The position numbers and the translations under genes were made by a program. DNA of 64,000 bases from Gordionus sp. m RMFG-2023 (lineage: Eukaryota > Nematomorpha > Gordioida > Chordodea > Parachordodidae): contig NC_088778.1 in NCBI RefSeq assembly GCF_954871325.1, positions 62,001 to 126,000 of the forward strand, given 5' to 3'. Of the stretch, positions 25,441-37,125 are shown one piece after another; within the stretch, counting starts at the first letter, position 1; each line of letters begins with the position of its first letter. A model generated the notes under the pieces. It was not told the origin of the DNA, did no database searches, and saw only the letters and a list, made by a program, of their open reading frames with translations.

Positions 25441-27753
25441 ATGAGCTTAACAGACCTCAGCACAGCTTCTACCAAATCTAACTTCCCTGTATGTAATAAA
25501 CTCGTTAAAGTAACCAAATTGGGGCTATTGATATCTCATCGAAACCAGAAGATAAAATGTCCTCAATCTGGGCTTCCCATCTTATCACCAGCTATCCCTC
25601 GAACCCTAAATGCCTTTTCTGCCCTTGCCCTCACACAACCTATAGTTACCATTACCACGTTGACTGATGTGCCTACTAGCCCAATAGTCCCCACCTCAAC
25701 CGCCGAAAATGCTCTCACATTCAATCCAACCGACTCCACAGATGTAGAAATATTTTTAGTCACACCAAAACCATTTGTGATTTCACGAATACCTAAGGGA
25801 GCAAGACTTCAAGTTGCCAAACACCTCTCAAAGAACTTGACTTCCTTGATAAATAATTATTCTTCCATAAAACACTGGCTAGGCACCCTGTCATTTGCCT
25901 TTATTATCTTGCAAGTTCCTGATCCTGCCAGCAAAAAATCTCTGACACAGCAAATCAAGGATGCTACTATCTACCCCTTACCCATCAATCACTTTTCCAC
26001 ATCTTTTAAAGGTGATGACACCGATAAAAATAAAAATCACAAAAATGACCTACTCACCAAGGCCAAGCTTATAACTAAAAAGCTGGATAACCTGAATGTT
26101 AAATCCGCCATACGACTGGCAACATCTGACAATAAGCTAGCTCCCTACGATCAAACAACTTATCAAGCTCTTCTCCTAAAACACCACCCACACGATCTTA
26201 AGGACGAAATACCGTCTTACCCCGAAGCTCCTCTAATTGCAACCACTTTTACCTCAAGCGAGGTTAGAAAGGCTATTCTCTCCTTCAAACGCGATTCTTC
26301 ACCGGGGGTTGATGGGTTTCGCCCAATATTCCTACAGGATCTAACCGCACCTTACATCACACAACAATGCGACGTTTTGGAAAAAATTACTCAACTCATC
26401 AATTGTATGCTTGTTGGAGGCTTACCACCCGCCATTATTCCACTCCATTATGGAGCTAAACTCATCGCCCTCCATAAACCTAATAAAGATATTCGCCCTA
26501 TCGCTATTGGAACCACTTGGCGCCGATTAACCGCAAAGCTAGTAGTGAGCAGAATATTGTTCACAGTATCCAATCACCTGTGCCCTAATCAATTAGGAGT
26601 CAACGTAAAAGGGGGATGTGAGGTATCCCTACACATGACCAGAATGTATCTACAAACAGACCCCAGTGACGATATCCTAATTAAGATAAATTTTTCAAAC
26701 GCTTTTAACTCTCTAAAACGTATAGCGTTTCTTAATCCCATCCTTACCCTTTACCCAGAATACTCGCAGTTCATCTTCGATTGTTATGCTAGTCCATCGC
26801 ATCTTCAATTTGGAGATAAATTGATTCCTTCTAGTAGTGGAATACAACACGGTGACCCTCTAGGCTCCTTTTTATTCTGTCTGGGCATTAATAGCCTAAT
26901 ACAAGGCATAAATGACCAATGTAAACTAAACCTTCATAACTGGTATATCGACGATGGTATACTAGGCGGCTCACCCAGCGAAATTATGAAGGCGGTCGAA
27001 ATAATAAAATCCAGCGAGAGCAGTTTGGGACTGCGAATCAATCAAGACAAGAGCGAATATTGTCCTCTTGGAATCATTGACCTTAATTATGATCCTATGT
27101 TCAATCATACACCATTGAACTTCTTAACACATCTTGGATCTCCAGTGGGTAAAGACAAGTCCTTTGTCAAGTTCTTCGCCGACACTCTACTAGAGATATC
27201 CCTTATGCGCGGTACACTATCTCGCCTCCCAGCCCACCAAGCGTTCTTTCTATTAAAGAACTACCTCCTAATCCCAAAAATTCTATATACACTCCGATCG
27301 TCACGTATCTTCCAATACGACGTCAACCTCGCTGCACACGAGCTAGAGATTAAACACCTCACAGAGGATATACTCAATCTCAAATTCGGAGACCTATCTT
27401 GGCTACAAGCTACCTTGCCAACCAAATCCGGCGGCATTGGCATACGATCGCCTTCCCTACTCTCTGTTAGTGCGTTCATATCCTCTCGCCTGTCCTGCGA
27501 GCCCATCATACACGCACTCACAAAACATCCTGACCCTTTACTTCCCCAGGCAATTGATCTATGGAAATCTCTTTCATTAGTCGATCCTCCCTCATCGGCA
27601 CTACAGAAGGACTGGGATAAGCCTCTAGTTGGCAACTCCGTTGCATTCCTTAGAGCCAACCCGAGGACCATTCTCTACTCTTCTCCATTTCCGCAGACAG
27701 CGGGTATGAATTTCTCGAAGCTTTTCCATCGCGAAACCTTGACCAGCTCCTAA
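25441..27753 (+). CDS. LINE ORF, N-terminal finger and reverse transcriptase
   Basis: Open for 770 codons. Residues about 15-45 look like a worn zinc finger (PVC...GLLISH...C, first Cys replaced by Phe). The pre-RT segment is followed by RT blocks: GVDGFRP near residue 288, GAKLIALHKP near 339, and motif A (INFSNAFNS) near 417. Motif B (HGDPLG) is near 470, motif C (YIDDG) near 502, then the INQDKSEY block, the thumb (LGSPVG, LPAHQAF) and GGIGIRSP. The catalytic Asp of motif A is Asn here, while both Asp of motif C are kept. The frame is lost near 27.66 kb and coding continues in another frame. The protein would copy its RNA at a nicked target site, but this copy is probably inactive. The first ATG was taken as start; no better upstream one is evident. 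Confidence 0.9.
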   Translation: MSLTDLSTASTKSNFPVCNKLVKVTKLGLLISHRNQKIKCPQSGLPILSPAIPRTLNAFSALALTQPIVTITTLTDVPTSPIVPTSTAENALTFNPTDSTDVEIFLVTPKPFVISRIPKGARLQVAKHLSKNLTSLINNYSSIKHWLGTLSFAFIILQVPDPASKKSLTQQIKDATIYPLPINHFSTSFKGDDTDKNKNHKNDLLTKAKLITKKLDNLNVKSAIRLATSDNKLAPYDQTTYQALLLKHHPHDLKDEIPSYPEAPLIATTFTSSEVRKAILSFKRDSSPGVDGFRPIFLQDLTAPYITQQCDVLEKITQLINCMLVGGLPPAIIPLHYGAKLIALHKPNKDIRPIAIGTTWRRLTAKLVVSRILFTVSNHLCPNQLGVNVKGGCEVSLHMTRMYLQTDPSDDILIKINFSNAFNSLKRIAFLNPILTLYPEYSQFIFDCYASPSHLQFGDKLIPSSSGIQHGDPLGSFLFCLGINSLIQGINDQCKLNLHNWYIDDGILGGSPSEIMKAVEIIKSSESSLGLRINQDKSEYCPLGIIDLNYDPMFNHTPLNFLTHLGSPVGKDKSFVKFFADTLLEISLMRGTLSRLPAHQAFFLLKNYLLIPKILYTLRSSRIFQYDVNLAAHELEIKHLTEDILNLKFGDLSWLQATLPTKSGGIGIRSPSLLSVSAFISSRLSCEPIIHALTKHPDPLLPQAIDLWKSLSLVDPPSSALQKDWDKPLVGNSVAFLRANPRTILYSSPFPQTAGMNFSKLFHRETLTSS

Positions 27754-28358
27754 GCAATGATGAGCTAAGTCACGCCATCGGTCTAAGACTTAATTGTGAT
27801 ATAGAAATACCCTATCACTGCATCCTTTGTCAAACGCCGGTCAACTACAAAGGCCGTCACTCTTTACACTGCAAACGCTGTAGAGGCAGATTCATTAGAC
27901 ATTCAAAATGCAATGATACTATTGCCAGGGCCCTAAAATCTGCCGGTATCCCATCAGCCCTCGAACCTACTGGACTCTACAATTCTGATGGTAAGCGTCC
28001 CGATGGCTCTACCATGATCCCTTGGAAGAGGGGGGAATTCCTAACCTGGGATTTCTCATGCATCGATCCCCTTGCCCCTTCCAATATAAATAGAGATGCT
28101 ATAGTAGACGCCGAGACGAATAAACTCGCTAAGTATTCGCCATCGCTTCCGACCAATTACACATTCCTACCACTAATCGCCACGACTCTAACGTCGTTCG
28201 GCTCTCATGCCCTGGCCTTCTTTAAAGAGCTGGAGAAACGGATCTCTACTAGGACCGAAGATCCCAACGAGGGTTACTACCTATGCCAAAGATTAGCCCT
28301 CAATATAATAAAATCCAATTACCTCAGCTTCATATTCTCAATGACTGATACCCACTAA
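27660..28358 (+). CDS. LINE ORF, C-terminal restriction-like endonuclease
   Basis: Continuation of the LINE protein in a frame one base earlier than the upstream ORF, implying a single-base deletion at about 27,655-27,680. Readable order: ISADSGYEFLEAFP, a zinc motif with CILC (27,819-27,830) and HSLHCKRC (about 27,856-27,880), then RHSKCND. The nuclease core has KRPDG (about 27,992) and TWDFSCID (about 28,044), i.e. RPD, about 15 residues, then WD. This is the PD-(D/E)xK endonuclease that nicks the target in RLE LINEs. It ends at TAA (28,356-28,358) after a segment rich in conserved residues (YLCQRLALNI). All nuclease residues I can judge are present. Confidence 0.88.
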   Translation, partial: PEDHSLLFSISADSGYEFLEAFPSRNLDQLLSNDELSHAIGLRLNCDIEIPYHCILCQTPVNYKGRHSLHCKRCRGRFIRHSKCNDTIARALKSAGIPSALEPTGLYNSDGKRPDGSTMIPWKRGEFLTWDFSCIDPLAPSNINRDAIVDAETNKLAKYSPSLPTNYTFLPLIATTLTSFGSHALAFFKELEKRISTRTEDPNEGYYLCQRLALNIIKSNYLSFIFSMTDTH

Positions 28359-28775
28359 TCACAGAATCGGCGATGAGAAGAGCAATTAAGAACAAGAGAG
28401 GGATATTCAAATGGAAGTCAACAAAAGAACCAAACCCTAATCACAGAATCGGCGATAAGAAAAGCAATTAAGAACAAGAGAGGAATATTCAGATGGAAGA
28501 AGAAAAACTGAAGGGCAAACTATGAAAACTCATAATTCTTTTAAATCATATGCTCAATTTATTATATTAATTTACTATATATTTATTTATATTATTTAAA
28601 TATATTATTATTTATCCTTAAAAGATATACTAACAAATATGATTATTTTTTAAATTGACATATTAATGAAATTTACTATTATATTGATCGTTATTATATC
28701 ATACATTTTATATTACGCCTATAATGAATAATTAAGATAATAAAAGAATTTTACAGATAAAAATAAAAAATAAAA
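28359..28775 (+). other. LINE 3' region
   Basis: Begins with an imperfect direct repeat of 82-bp period (about 28,357-28,505, each copy starting aatcacagaatcggcga) and then turns AT-rich, ending in an A-rich stretch (aaaaataaaaaataaaa) before unit sequence resumes at ttttcgcccc. Confidence 0.6.
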
Positions 28776-29700
28776 TTTTAAATTTTCGCCCCAAAATTAT
28801 ATACATCTTGTTAGTTTGAAAAAAAAAGATTATGTGACTCATTAATAGTCATATTTAATAAATGGTTTGAACCTTGTAGTAATTGCGTAACTACGAGGGA
28901 AGAGCAGAGTAGTACATTTTATGGAGAATAAGTGCCCATACCATTTGTGGTTAAATGGGAGTTAATCAACTTAACTTATTTTATTAATTATTTTAAATAT
29001 TCATTCTAATTATATATGTATTTTATGTTCTTCACCAATAATTAATAAAAATTGCATTTTATATTTGACTATAATAATTTAATTTTATAATGATAAAAAA
29101 TAATATATAAAGTATCTTGTATTGAAGATTGATATTTTCAATATGATACTAGTATCTCTATTAAAGATTCACTTATTTAAAACAATCTGTATCTCTCTAG
29201 ATTCTTTTTCCAAAGAACCTCCCCAACTCTGATTTATTATGTTATTAAAGTTTTATTTATAAAATTTTTATATTATAAATTTAAATATTTTTAAAATATG
29301 TTTTTTTAAAAAATATGGTATTTGATAAAATAAAAAAAAAATTTCTTTAATTATTCGTCTAAATTGAAATTCAAATAATTTTTGCAAATCAATAATCTTT
29401 TAATCAGCATAATTAATTAATTAAATAAATACTATAATATAAATGCCAACAAGCGTAAAATATAATATTGGATCAATTTTAAATGACTCAAAAAGACTAA
29501 TGCATATAGCCTTAGACTTAAATTTATAAATAAGGGAAACTAAATGTGGCCAAGTTCCAACATCTGGATGCAGGATCTAAACTACAGGCTCCACCTCATA
29601 GTAGTATAAAAATTACATATACCCACTGATTTTAAACAGGAAAATAAAAATACTAATTTAACTAAATGATATAATTACTTTTATATTAATTTAACAACTT
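28776..29700. repeat. Repeat block R', unit B, right part
   Basis: Continuation of R' after the LINE, matching 12,880-13,800 of unit A with small differences. Confidence 0.75.
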
Positions 29701-31890
29701 TCCCAGATAATAATAATTTTCAATATGATACGTTTTAAACCATAATTTATCACCGACCTCTATCGTTCTAGAAGGTGATATGACTTTCGCCAATATATTG
29801 TCTCTTATTTCTGTACGTTTAATTAGATCCCAAGAGGTGCTTGTCTTGTATGGAAACATTTTACTAGACTGAATGCCCGTTGTAGTATTGAGTGTGATTC
29901 GATGATATAACAAAAACCTTTCTAAGGGCAATATTTTACCCGACTTTATTATTCTCCAAGCTTCTTTTTGTGTGTATTTTAAAAGTCCTTATAATCCTCT
30001 CAGCCAACTCATTAGACTACTGGTGGTATGCCAACGTCAGTGTGTGCTTTAACCTGTGATCTTAGCAAAACATTTCGAATAATTTAACGCTGGTTGTGCC
30101 ATTATTCTCACAATTTGATACGGCAACCCAAATAAGCTTATGATTCGGATCAATTCGATGATCTGTCCAGTCGTGATGGAGTTCATCAATTTGATCATGG
30201 GAAATTTACCATAAGCATCAACTATCACAGCCAATATTTTTGAAAAAACGACCCTGCGTAATCGATTTGCACTCTTTCAAAAGACTTATTAGTGGCAATC
30301 CAAGCGACCTCTGTGTTTTTTGGTCTGTCTGCCCAAACATTGCATGAATCACAACTTTGTGTCGTTGTTCATGTTTGTGTTGATATCGGGTCACCAGATG
30401 TAGTCACTATCCAATGGTGTTGTCCTGTGTGCCTCCAAGTGTCTTTATTCAATTCCCTCAGAATCGATTTTCTCATATTGAATGGTATGATCACTTTGGA
30501 TTCGTTGCAAAGGCAATTATTAACTATGCTCAATATATTTTCCATGAACCTGTAAATTTTATTGTGTATCCTTTCTTATATCACTAATAACGCCGTGATC
30601 TTTTTATCGTTTTGAATTTCTAGAACTACTTTCTCGAACTTTATCGTTAAGTCCCATACCTCCTCGCATGATTCGACATCTTCCATCACGTGCACCTCTT
30701 CAATGTACGCAGCTAAAAGAAATCTGGATAAACAATCGGGTACCACGTTGAGCTTGTACGATCTGTGGACTATCTTGTAATCGTGAGCACCAATTGTTTT
30801 TTTCATTTTTGGAATCTCATCGACATGGCTGTGTTATCTTTTAAGCCTTTAGATAAATAGATATCAGGGCCTTGTGGTCCGTTGTAACCTCCAAATGAGC
30901 TATTATTGGGATCTCTTGACGGCGAAGATTATTGCCAATGCTTCTCTCTGTATGTTAGTGTAGTTGACCTCAGCCTTTAACAACAACCTCGAGGCAAAAT
31001 TTATGGGCCTTTCCTCACCGCAATAGGTAGGTTGGGGTTAAAGAAGCTTAATTTTAGTGGTTGACTAATGAGCATTTTTAATTTGTCTAAAATATTTTTT
31101 TTTGACTTTCGTCCTAAGACCATTTCTCCTTGTTCACAATTTTGTACAGTGATCAGCTTCGTTGGCTAAGTTGTTTAGAAAATTGGCCATTCCCAAGAAG
31201 GTGGCAAGCTCTTCTATAGATTTTGGTTCGGACATGCTGGTGATGCGTCGATTTTTTATCATTCGGATGTATGTCCCCTGTGTTGATATAGTGGTCTAAG
31301 AAAATAGTGTCCTTCATGAATTCGCTTTTGAAAAAGTAACGTATTAATCAGTTTTTTTTGAATTCTTTCATATACATTTTTGATGTTTTCAAATGTTTTT
31401 CGTATACCACCTGCGATTTGTTTTCGATGGTCATAGAGATAGTATATTCTCGTGATCTCGTTAATCGTATCTATTTTGACCTTCTTAATGATGCGTTGGA
31501 TGCCACTAAATTTGCATTCTTTGTTGAGTCTGGCTATGCGCATAACTCATAAACGTCTCCTTCTTGCTTTGCATGGCAGTATAGATTATGGAGAGTTTAG
31601 CATTATCGGTCTTCGAAATTTGTGTCAGGAAAACTTTAAAGCGGCCATTTCCTAGCTGGAAATCTTGCTTTTATTGAAGAAACTTTGTAATTTCCCTATG
31701 TAGGCGCTGTTATCTCTTCTAAATTTAGAAAAGTCCATCGTGGAAAATTCAGTCATGAATATGGAGTTTGATGCATCCATCATTAAGGAATTTAATTTGG
31801 ATATAAGCATTATATTTGTAAAAAAAAATTATATATGAATTGCAAGTAAGAGCGAAAATACATAACATTCCCTGGCCTCCATGATGTGAC
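29690..31890 (-). mobile_element. Ty3/gypsy fossil, pol (unit B/C junction copy)
   Basis: Minus-strand counterpart of 13,800-16,040. It has integrase C-terminal side (about 29,690-29,930), integrase core (30,050-30,230), RNase H with a clear C-terminal end around 30,700-30,800 (VVPDCLSR), and the RT end and connection at about 31,260-31,540. It is slightly shorter at the upper end than the other copy. Old, multiply broken, no LTR seen. Confidence 0.83.
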
Positions 31891-33850
31891 AAGCGATAAT
31901 AGATTTTTTATTACAACAAAAAATATATCGTACATTAATATTACATATGGTAAAAAATTAGTTTAAACGTGATATATTAACACACACAAAATTTAGAATT
32001 GGCGAGTGACAAATTGAATAGTGATTTATATAGAGAATTTTTTCTAATTTGTCCTATATATTAGGCAGTATATTTATGTTTTAGATTAAATATGTGTAAA
32101 AACTTTGGTATGTAAATAAAAACATTTTTGAATTAAGAATAGGAAGTGATAAACGGATATCAATATTAATATTGAGTCAAATTTATTAATTTATATCTCT
32201 AATATATATTTTTTGTTAATGTTTTTACTAATCTATTAAATATAATATGGTTATTAGTAGAAGGAAGATTAAATAGGGGGAAGGTGGGGAGGGGGGTGTC
32301 ATCAATTTATAAAAATCATGTAATAATATGTATGATCCTTATAAAAAAATATATATATAGAAGGATTAAATCGATTAATTATATATTTCTCTATTAATTT
32401 AAATAAAAAATGATAATGAAAATTTAGATAATTTGGAGGGATTCGTGAAATATTTTATTTGATTTTCCTCGTTTAATACAGCTATATAATAAAATTTTTA
32501 AATTACCACTGATATTCATTCCGTCTAAAATTATAAATACATAAAGATTAAAAGAAGAGGAAATCATTCGAATACATAAGATTGAGGCAATTTTTTTTGA
32601 ATAGAAAAACGGAAAAATATAAAGTGATATCATGTTCTCGTTATTAAATTTTTTTGAAATAATATTAACTAGGATTTAAAAATAATTATAGGGAGCATCT
32701 GATATCAAATATTCGCACTTAAAGTAAATATAAGAATTTTCACTTAAATATATGATTTTTATATTAAAGGAATGCTACTCATATAAAAATGTTAATAGAT
32801 TATACTACAATGTAAAATAAATGAAATAACAAAAATCATTCTACAAAGTAAAAGACTACTTTACGGTAAAAAATTAATTTAAACGTAATATATTAACATA
32901 CACAATTTAAAATTGGCGAGTGACAAATTGAATTGTGATATATATATTATAAATATTTTTAGAGAAATTTTTTCAATTTGTTCTACATATTGGGCAGAAT
33001 ATTTTTGTTTATGATTAAATATGTCTAAAAATTTTAGTATGTAAATAAAAACATTTTTGAATTAAGAATAGGAAGTGATAAACCGATATCAAGGATAATA
33101 TTGAGTCAAATATATTAATTTATATCTCTAATATATATTTTCTGTTAATGTTTTTACTAATCTATTAAATATAATATGGTTATTAGTAGAAGGAGGATTA
33201 TTGGTGGAAAGGGGGGGGGGGGTGTCATCAATTTATAAAAATCATGTAATAATATGTATGATCTTTTTGGAAAAAAAATATATATAAGGATTAAAACGAT
33301 CTATTTCTCTGTTAATATAAATAAAAAATGGAAATTATTATCAGAAGAATAGTTAGTATAAAAAAATATAAAATATTATATTATCTTTATTGAATTAATA
33401 TAGAAATTATTTCGATAACTAGTCTCCTAAAATGAAATTGAAATAGGTTTTTCAAATCAATAATCTTTTATAGTTATTAACACAATTAATTAATTAAATA
33501 AATACTATCAAAATATAATACAAGCATTGACTATAAAAAATTAATATTGGATCAATTATAAAATGACACATAAATGTCTAAGTCCATATTGCCTTACACT
33601 ATAATATATAAAGGAAAATAAATTTGGTCTCCATAGTTCAACATCTGGTTACCCAATATCCAAACTACAGGCTACACCTCTTAGTAAAATACCATCTAGC
33701 ACATTACATATACCCACTAATATCAAATGGATTTAACTAAATCATCTTATGACTTTTATAATAATTTGACAAATTCATAATAATATATTTTCAATATGAT
33801 TCTATAATAAAAAAAATCATAATTTAATTTTGTAATAATCTTGATCTATC
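31891..33850. repeat. Repeat block R, unit C
   Basis: Counterpart of 1,086-3,010 and 16,041-17,990 with the same internal repetition. Interrupted G tracts lie at about 32,276-32,296 and 33,211-33,222. Confidence 0.75.
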
Positions 33851-34114
33851 ACGAGCTATAAAAAACTCATGAATAAATACTTCCCATATCTAAAATGTCA
33901 TTCATAAATATAATACTAATAGAATCCTCTCTTATTTGTTCAATCAACATTACAAGATTGTAATAATTTATTATTATAGGAAAGGTTATTCCATTTTAAT
34001 TAACATCCCTTAGTAGTAGAAGGCAAAGATAGTTCCATATCAAATTCTATCAAAGATAATTTGTAAAATTTTTAAATAATAAAAAGATATGAATTACATT
34101 ACATTTTCACTACC
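33851..34114. other. AT-rich spacer, unit C
   Basis: Counterpart of 3,011-3,285. Nothing is recognised. Confidence 0.5.
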
Positions 34115-35036
34115 TTTTTGTTATACCCTTATACAAACACCTAATAAGTGATATTGCTCTCTCATGCAAACTCAATCTACACGTTTTGTACCTTTACGAT
34201 TGTACTATCGGGGACCATTTCTTCAATCCATAATTGTCTAAATATATTCAACAAACACTTTGATGAAAATAATTTATCCTTAAATATAAATGAATGCGAA
34301 ATTTATCCTTTTCCGCTTCCAATAGACACCATATTTTATAACTTTAAACGGACACTCTTACAAGATTTCAGTATATTAGGAACCCCATTGGGAGGTGCAG
34401 AGGCAGGTTTTAATTTTATAAATAATCATCTTAAATCACTATTCCCCAAACTATCGATCTCAAAAATATTACCCATCCATCAAGCATATTAGATTCTCAA
34501 AAACGCCCTTTTATTACCACAAATCCAGTATTGTTTAAAAACATCTGGTACCTTCTCTTTTGAAATTCTTCTAAAAGAAGACGAACAAAAGACATTACAA
34601 ATGAAGACAGAGTTATTAAACATAAAACTCGATTCTAAATCATGGCTTCAAGCAATCTCCATTGTAAATCCGGAGGACTAGGCCTAAGATCGCCATTTTA
34701 TATAGCCCTTGTTTCCTTCATCTCATTAACCTTATTAGTAAAAAATATTACCTCGCAAATTATTACCATCGATAAAGATAATTTATTAGATGAAGCCTTA
34801 CGTTGTTGGAATATTAATGTCTTACCAAACACAGCCCCGCCAGATTCAACGAAACAAAAAGATTAGGATCAAGGATTGGTATCTCATTCCTTAGCTTACC
34901 TCAACTTGAGCTATGACCACTAATATAAATCCCTCCTAAGATCACTTAATTTCAACAACTCTGGCCATGAATGGTTAGATTCAAATCCCAGCATTTTAAA
35001 TAACCATCAATAGATAACGACGCTTTTCGATATGCA
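34115..35036 (+). pseudogene. RLE-type LINE fragment, unit C, shortened
   Basis: Same LINE remnant as in units A and B, cut off at 35,036 where the sequence jumps into the hAT fragment. It keeps the thumb (34,148-34,492) and the GGLGLRSP block (34,642-34,866). That block has no stop here, whereas units A and B share a stop within it. The endonuclease part is deleted. Confidence 0.82.
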
Positions 35037-36010
35037 ATTTAGACACAAATGGGAAGCATTTTAGAAATAAAACAAGGATATTTATAATTATATGCAGACA
35101 AGTATGGCTCATCATTCAATCTGCTCTTAAAAGCGATCAATATTCACAGAGGTGATCTAACAGGGGTATCCTGTAGATTCTCCTATATTCTATCTAGCAT
35201 TAACAAGAGCTTTAGCATAAATAATGTCTGGAACACATTTATTTATTAAAATTGCAGAGTTGGAAAATGTCTTTACAGAGTATGGGATTTCTAATAAACT
35301 AATTGCTACTGTTACGGATAATGCCTCCAATTTTGTCCAATCATTTAGTAAATATAGTTAAAATTTTATAATCTTGACAATGATTTTGACGATAAGGATG
35401 AACTAATAGAATTTAATGAGATCAAGATATTTATAATTATATGCAGACAAGTATGGCTCATCATTCAATCCGCTCTTAAAAGCGATCAATATTCACAGAG
35501 GTGATCTAACAGGGGTATCCTGTAGATTCTCCTATATTCTATCTAGCATTAACAAGAGCTTTGGCATAAATAATGTCTGGAACACATTTATTTATTAAAA
35601 TTGCAGAGTTGGAAAATGTCTTTACAGAGTATGGGATTTCTAATAAACTAATTGCTACTGTTACGGATAATGCCTCCAATTTTGTCGAATCATTTAGTGA
35701 ATATAGTGTAAAATTTTATAATCTTGACAATGATTTTGTTGATAAGGATGACCTAATAGAATTTAATGAAATCAATTATGGTTAGTATCGATTTAAAAAA
35801 ATATTTTATTATTATTTTACCCAGACAGTCTTTCAACAAAATCTAACTCAACACATCTTATATGGGTTCACTATGGAGTAATGGGAAAATGTACAAATTA
35901 TAGAATGCATGTCTAAGCTCCAAAATTTCTGAAATGATAAAGGATAACATTTATCAGCGCATAACCAGGTGGAATAACCTATACTATAGTAAAATACATC
36001 GTTAAAATAT
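35037..36010 (+). pseudogene. hAT transposase fragment with local tandem duplication (unit C)
   Basis: Counterpart of the hAT remnants in units A and B. A segment of about 349 bp is present twice in tandem (landmark atgcagacaagtatggctca at 35,092 and 35,441). The second copy keeps a 70-codon open stretch (35,573-35,785) with ATVTDNASNF. The first has an extra frame break. The TRWNNLYYS-like block follows near 35,970. The left edge is a deletion junction with the LINE fragment. Confidence 0.78.
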
Positions 36011-36957
36011 AAGTTGTTCGTTTTTTTAAATTAAATTGTGAATTTATTCATTTTTGGTGATGAATAATTTTTCTGATTAATAGCGCAATCATTCTTTTAA
36101 TATATTATTATTACTATTTGTAAAAGATATTAATAAGGATTAATTATAAAAATTGTTATTTCATATGTTTTTAAAATAATTATATTATCAATCAATTTAT
36201 ATTTATTTTGTAGTCGATATAAAAGGAGTAGAAAACGAAATAAAATAATTGGTTTCCTTCCAAGATTTTTTGTTATATTTCCAAAAATTATTGTTCAAGG
36301 TGAACACACAAAATAAAGAAGGAAAAAGTAAAAGAAAAAAAATTAGAAAGTGATAAAAGGTAAAAACAATACAATATTTAAGTATATTTATACCCAATAA
36401 ACAAACCCTCCTACCCAACCCTAACCCCCCAACTGAGCAGTTATAAAATATCAGATAAAATATAAATCGTATGAAAAAATTTTATTATAAACTGTCCCAT
36501 TTTTAAAGAAGCGTATATTGTTTATATTGATGCTTAACTTTCTTCTACCACACAATATTTATAATCTATTTGAAAAGGGTTTCTTAATCGAAAATAAATA
36601 TTTAATTTAAATTTTTTTTTATTTAGCCCCATATACGTTATTCACTCGATGATATAAAACAAAGAAATTTTAATTAGTGTTGATACCTCAAAAGGAAATA
36701 GGATGTTAAGAATCATTAAAATAGTTTTTCTGGTCAGGATACTGATCAAGATCATAGACATGGTCCAAAAACCCTAAAGAATGCAAAAGGCGATCTATTG
36801 TTGATCAAAGGATTGACAATAATTTTTACTTAAAGCCTTTAACCTTGCCGGCAAAGTGGATTTTTATCAAAATTTAGATAATTTGGAGGGATTTTTGAAA
36901 TTTTTTTATTTTATTTTCCTCGTTTATTAGAGGTATATAATTGCTTGGAAAATTTAT
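36011..36957. other. Spacer and start of R', unit C; end of array
   Basis: Matches 11,720-12,570 of unit A and the corresponding part of unit B. Similarity stops at about 36,957, just after the ttggaaaattta landmark, marking the right edge of the repeated array. Confidence 0.65.
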
Positions 36958-36974
36958 TAAATTAAATTTAAATA

Positions 36975-37125
36975 TCAGAGTTGTTAAAGTATCTAGATTC
37001 AAAAATGACGTATCTGTGATATATTTGTAAAAGTATCGGTAGCTAAATACTATTTTTAGGTATCTGTATCTGTTTTTAGATACTTTTAAAGATACATTTT
37101 TATATAAAAAATATTTCAATGTTCC
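36975..37125. repeat. Possible hAT-related MITE, one end only
   Basis: Starts with CAGAGTTGTTAAA, almost the terminal repeat of the hAT elements at 50,300 and 56,457. Repeated GTATC/GATAC words follow. No matching right end is seen, so it may be truncated. It begins a few bases after the array ends. Confidence 0.4.

Larger units (their letters stand above)
24153..28775 (+). mobile_element. Nearly complete RLE-type non-LTR retrotransposon (LINE)
   Basis: About 4.6 kb present only in unit B. It contains a 1.3-kb 5' region with tandem subrepeats, one long coding region for finger, reverse transcriptase and a C-terminal restriction-like endonuclease, then a short 3' region. The coding part is visibly richer in G and C than its surroundings, which fits a recent arrival. 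R2-superclade LINEs have this single-ORF layout with a CCHC-type finger and PD-(D/E)xK nuclease after the RT. The exact clade is not assigned. The insertion edges come from comparison with unit A, and I saw no clean target duplication. Confidence 0.85.

Noticed and set aside
25563-25763. Minus-strand open frame opposite the LINE N-terminus
   Set aside because: Shadow of the plus-strand LINE ORF, which has clear family motifs.
27261-27671. Minus-strand 136-codon frame
   Set aside because: Shadow of the LINE thumb region; no independent signature.
1-36957. The array as one giant mobile element or virus-derived element
   Set aside because: No capsid, DNA polymerase B, or other core genes, no terminal inverted repeats, and no flanking target duplication were seen; tandem amplification of nested debris explains it better.
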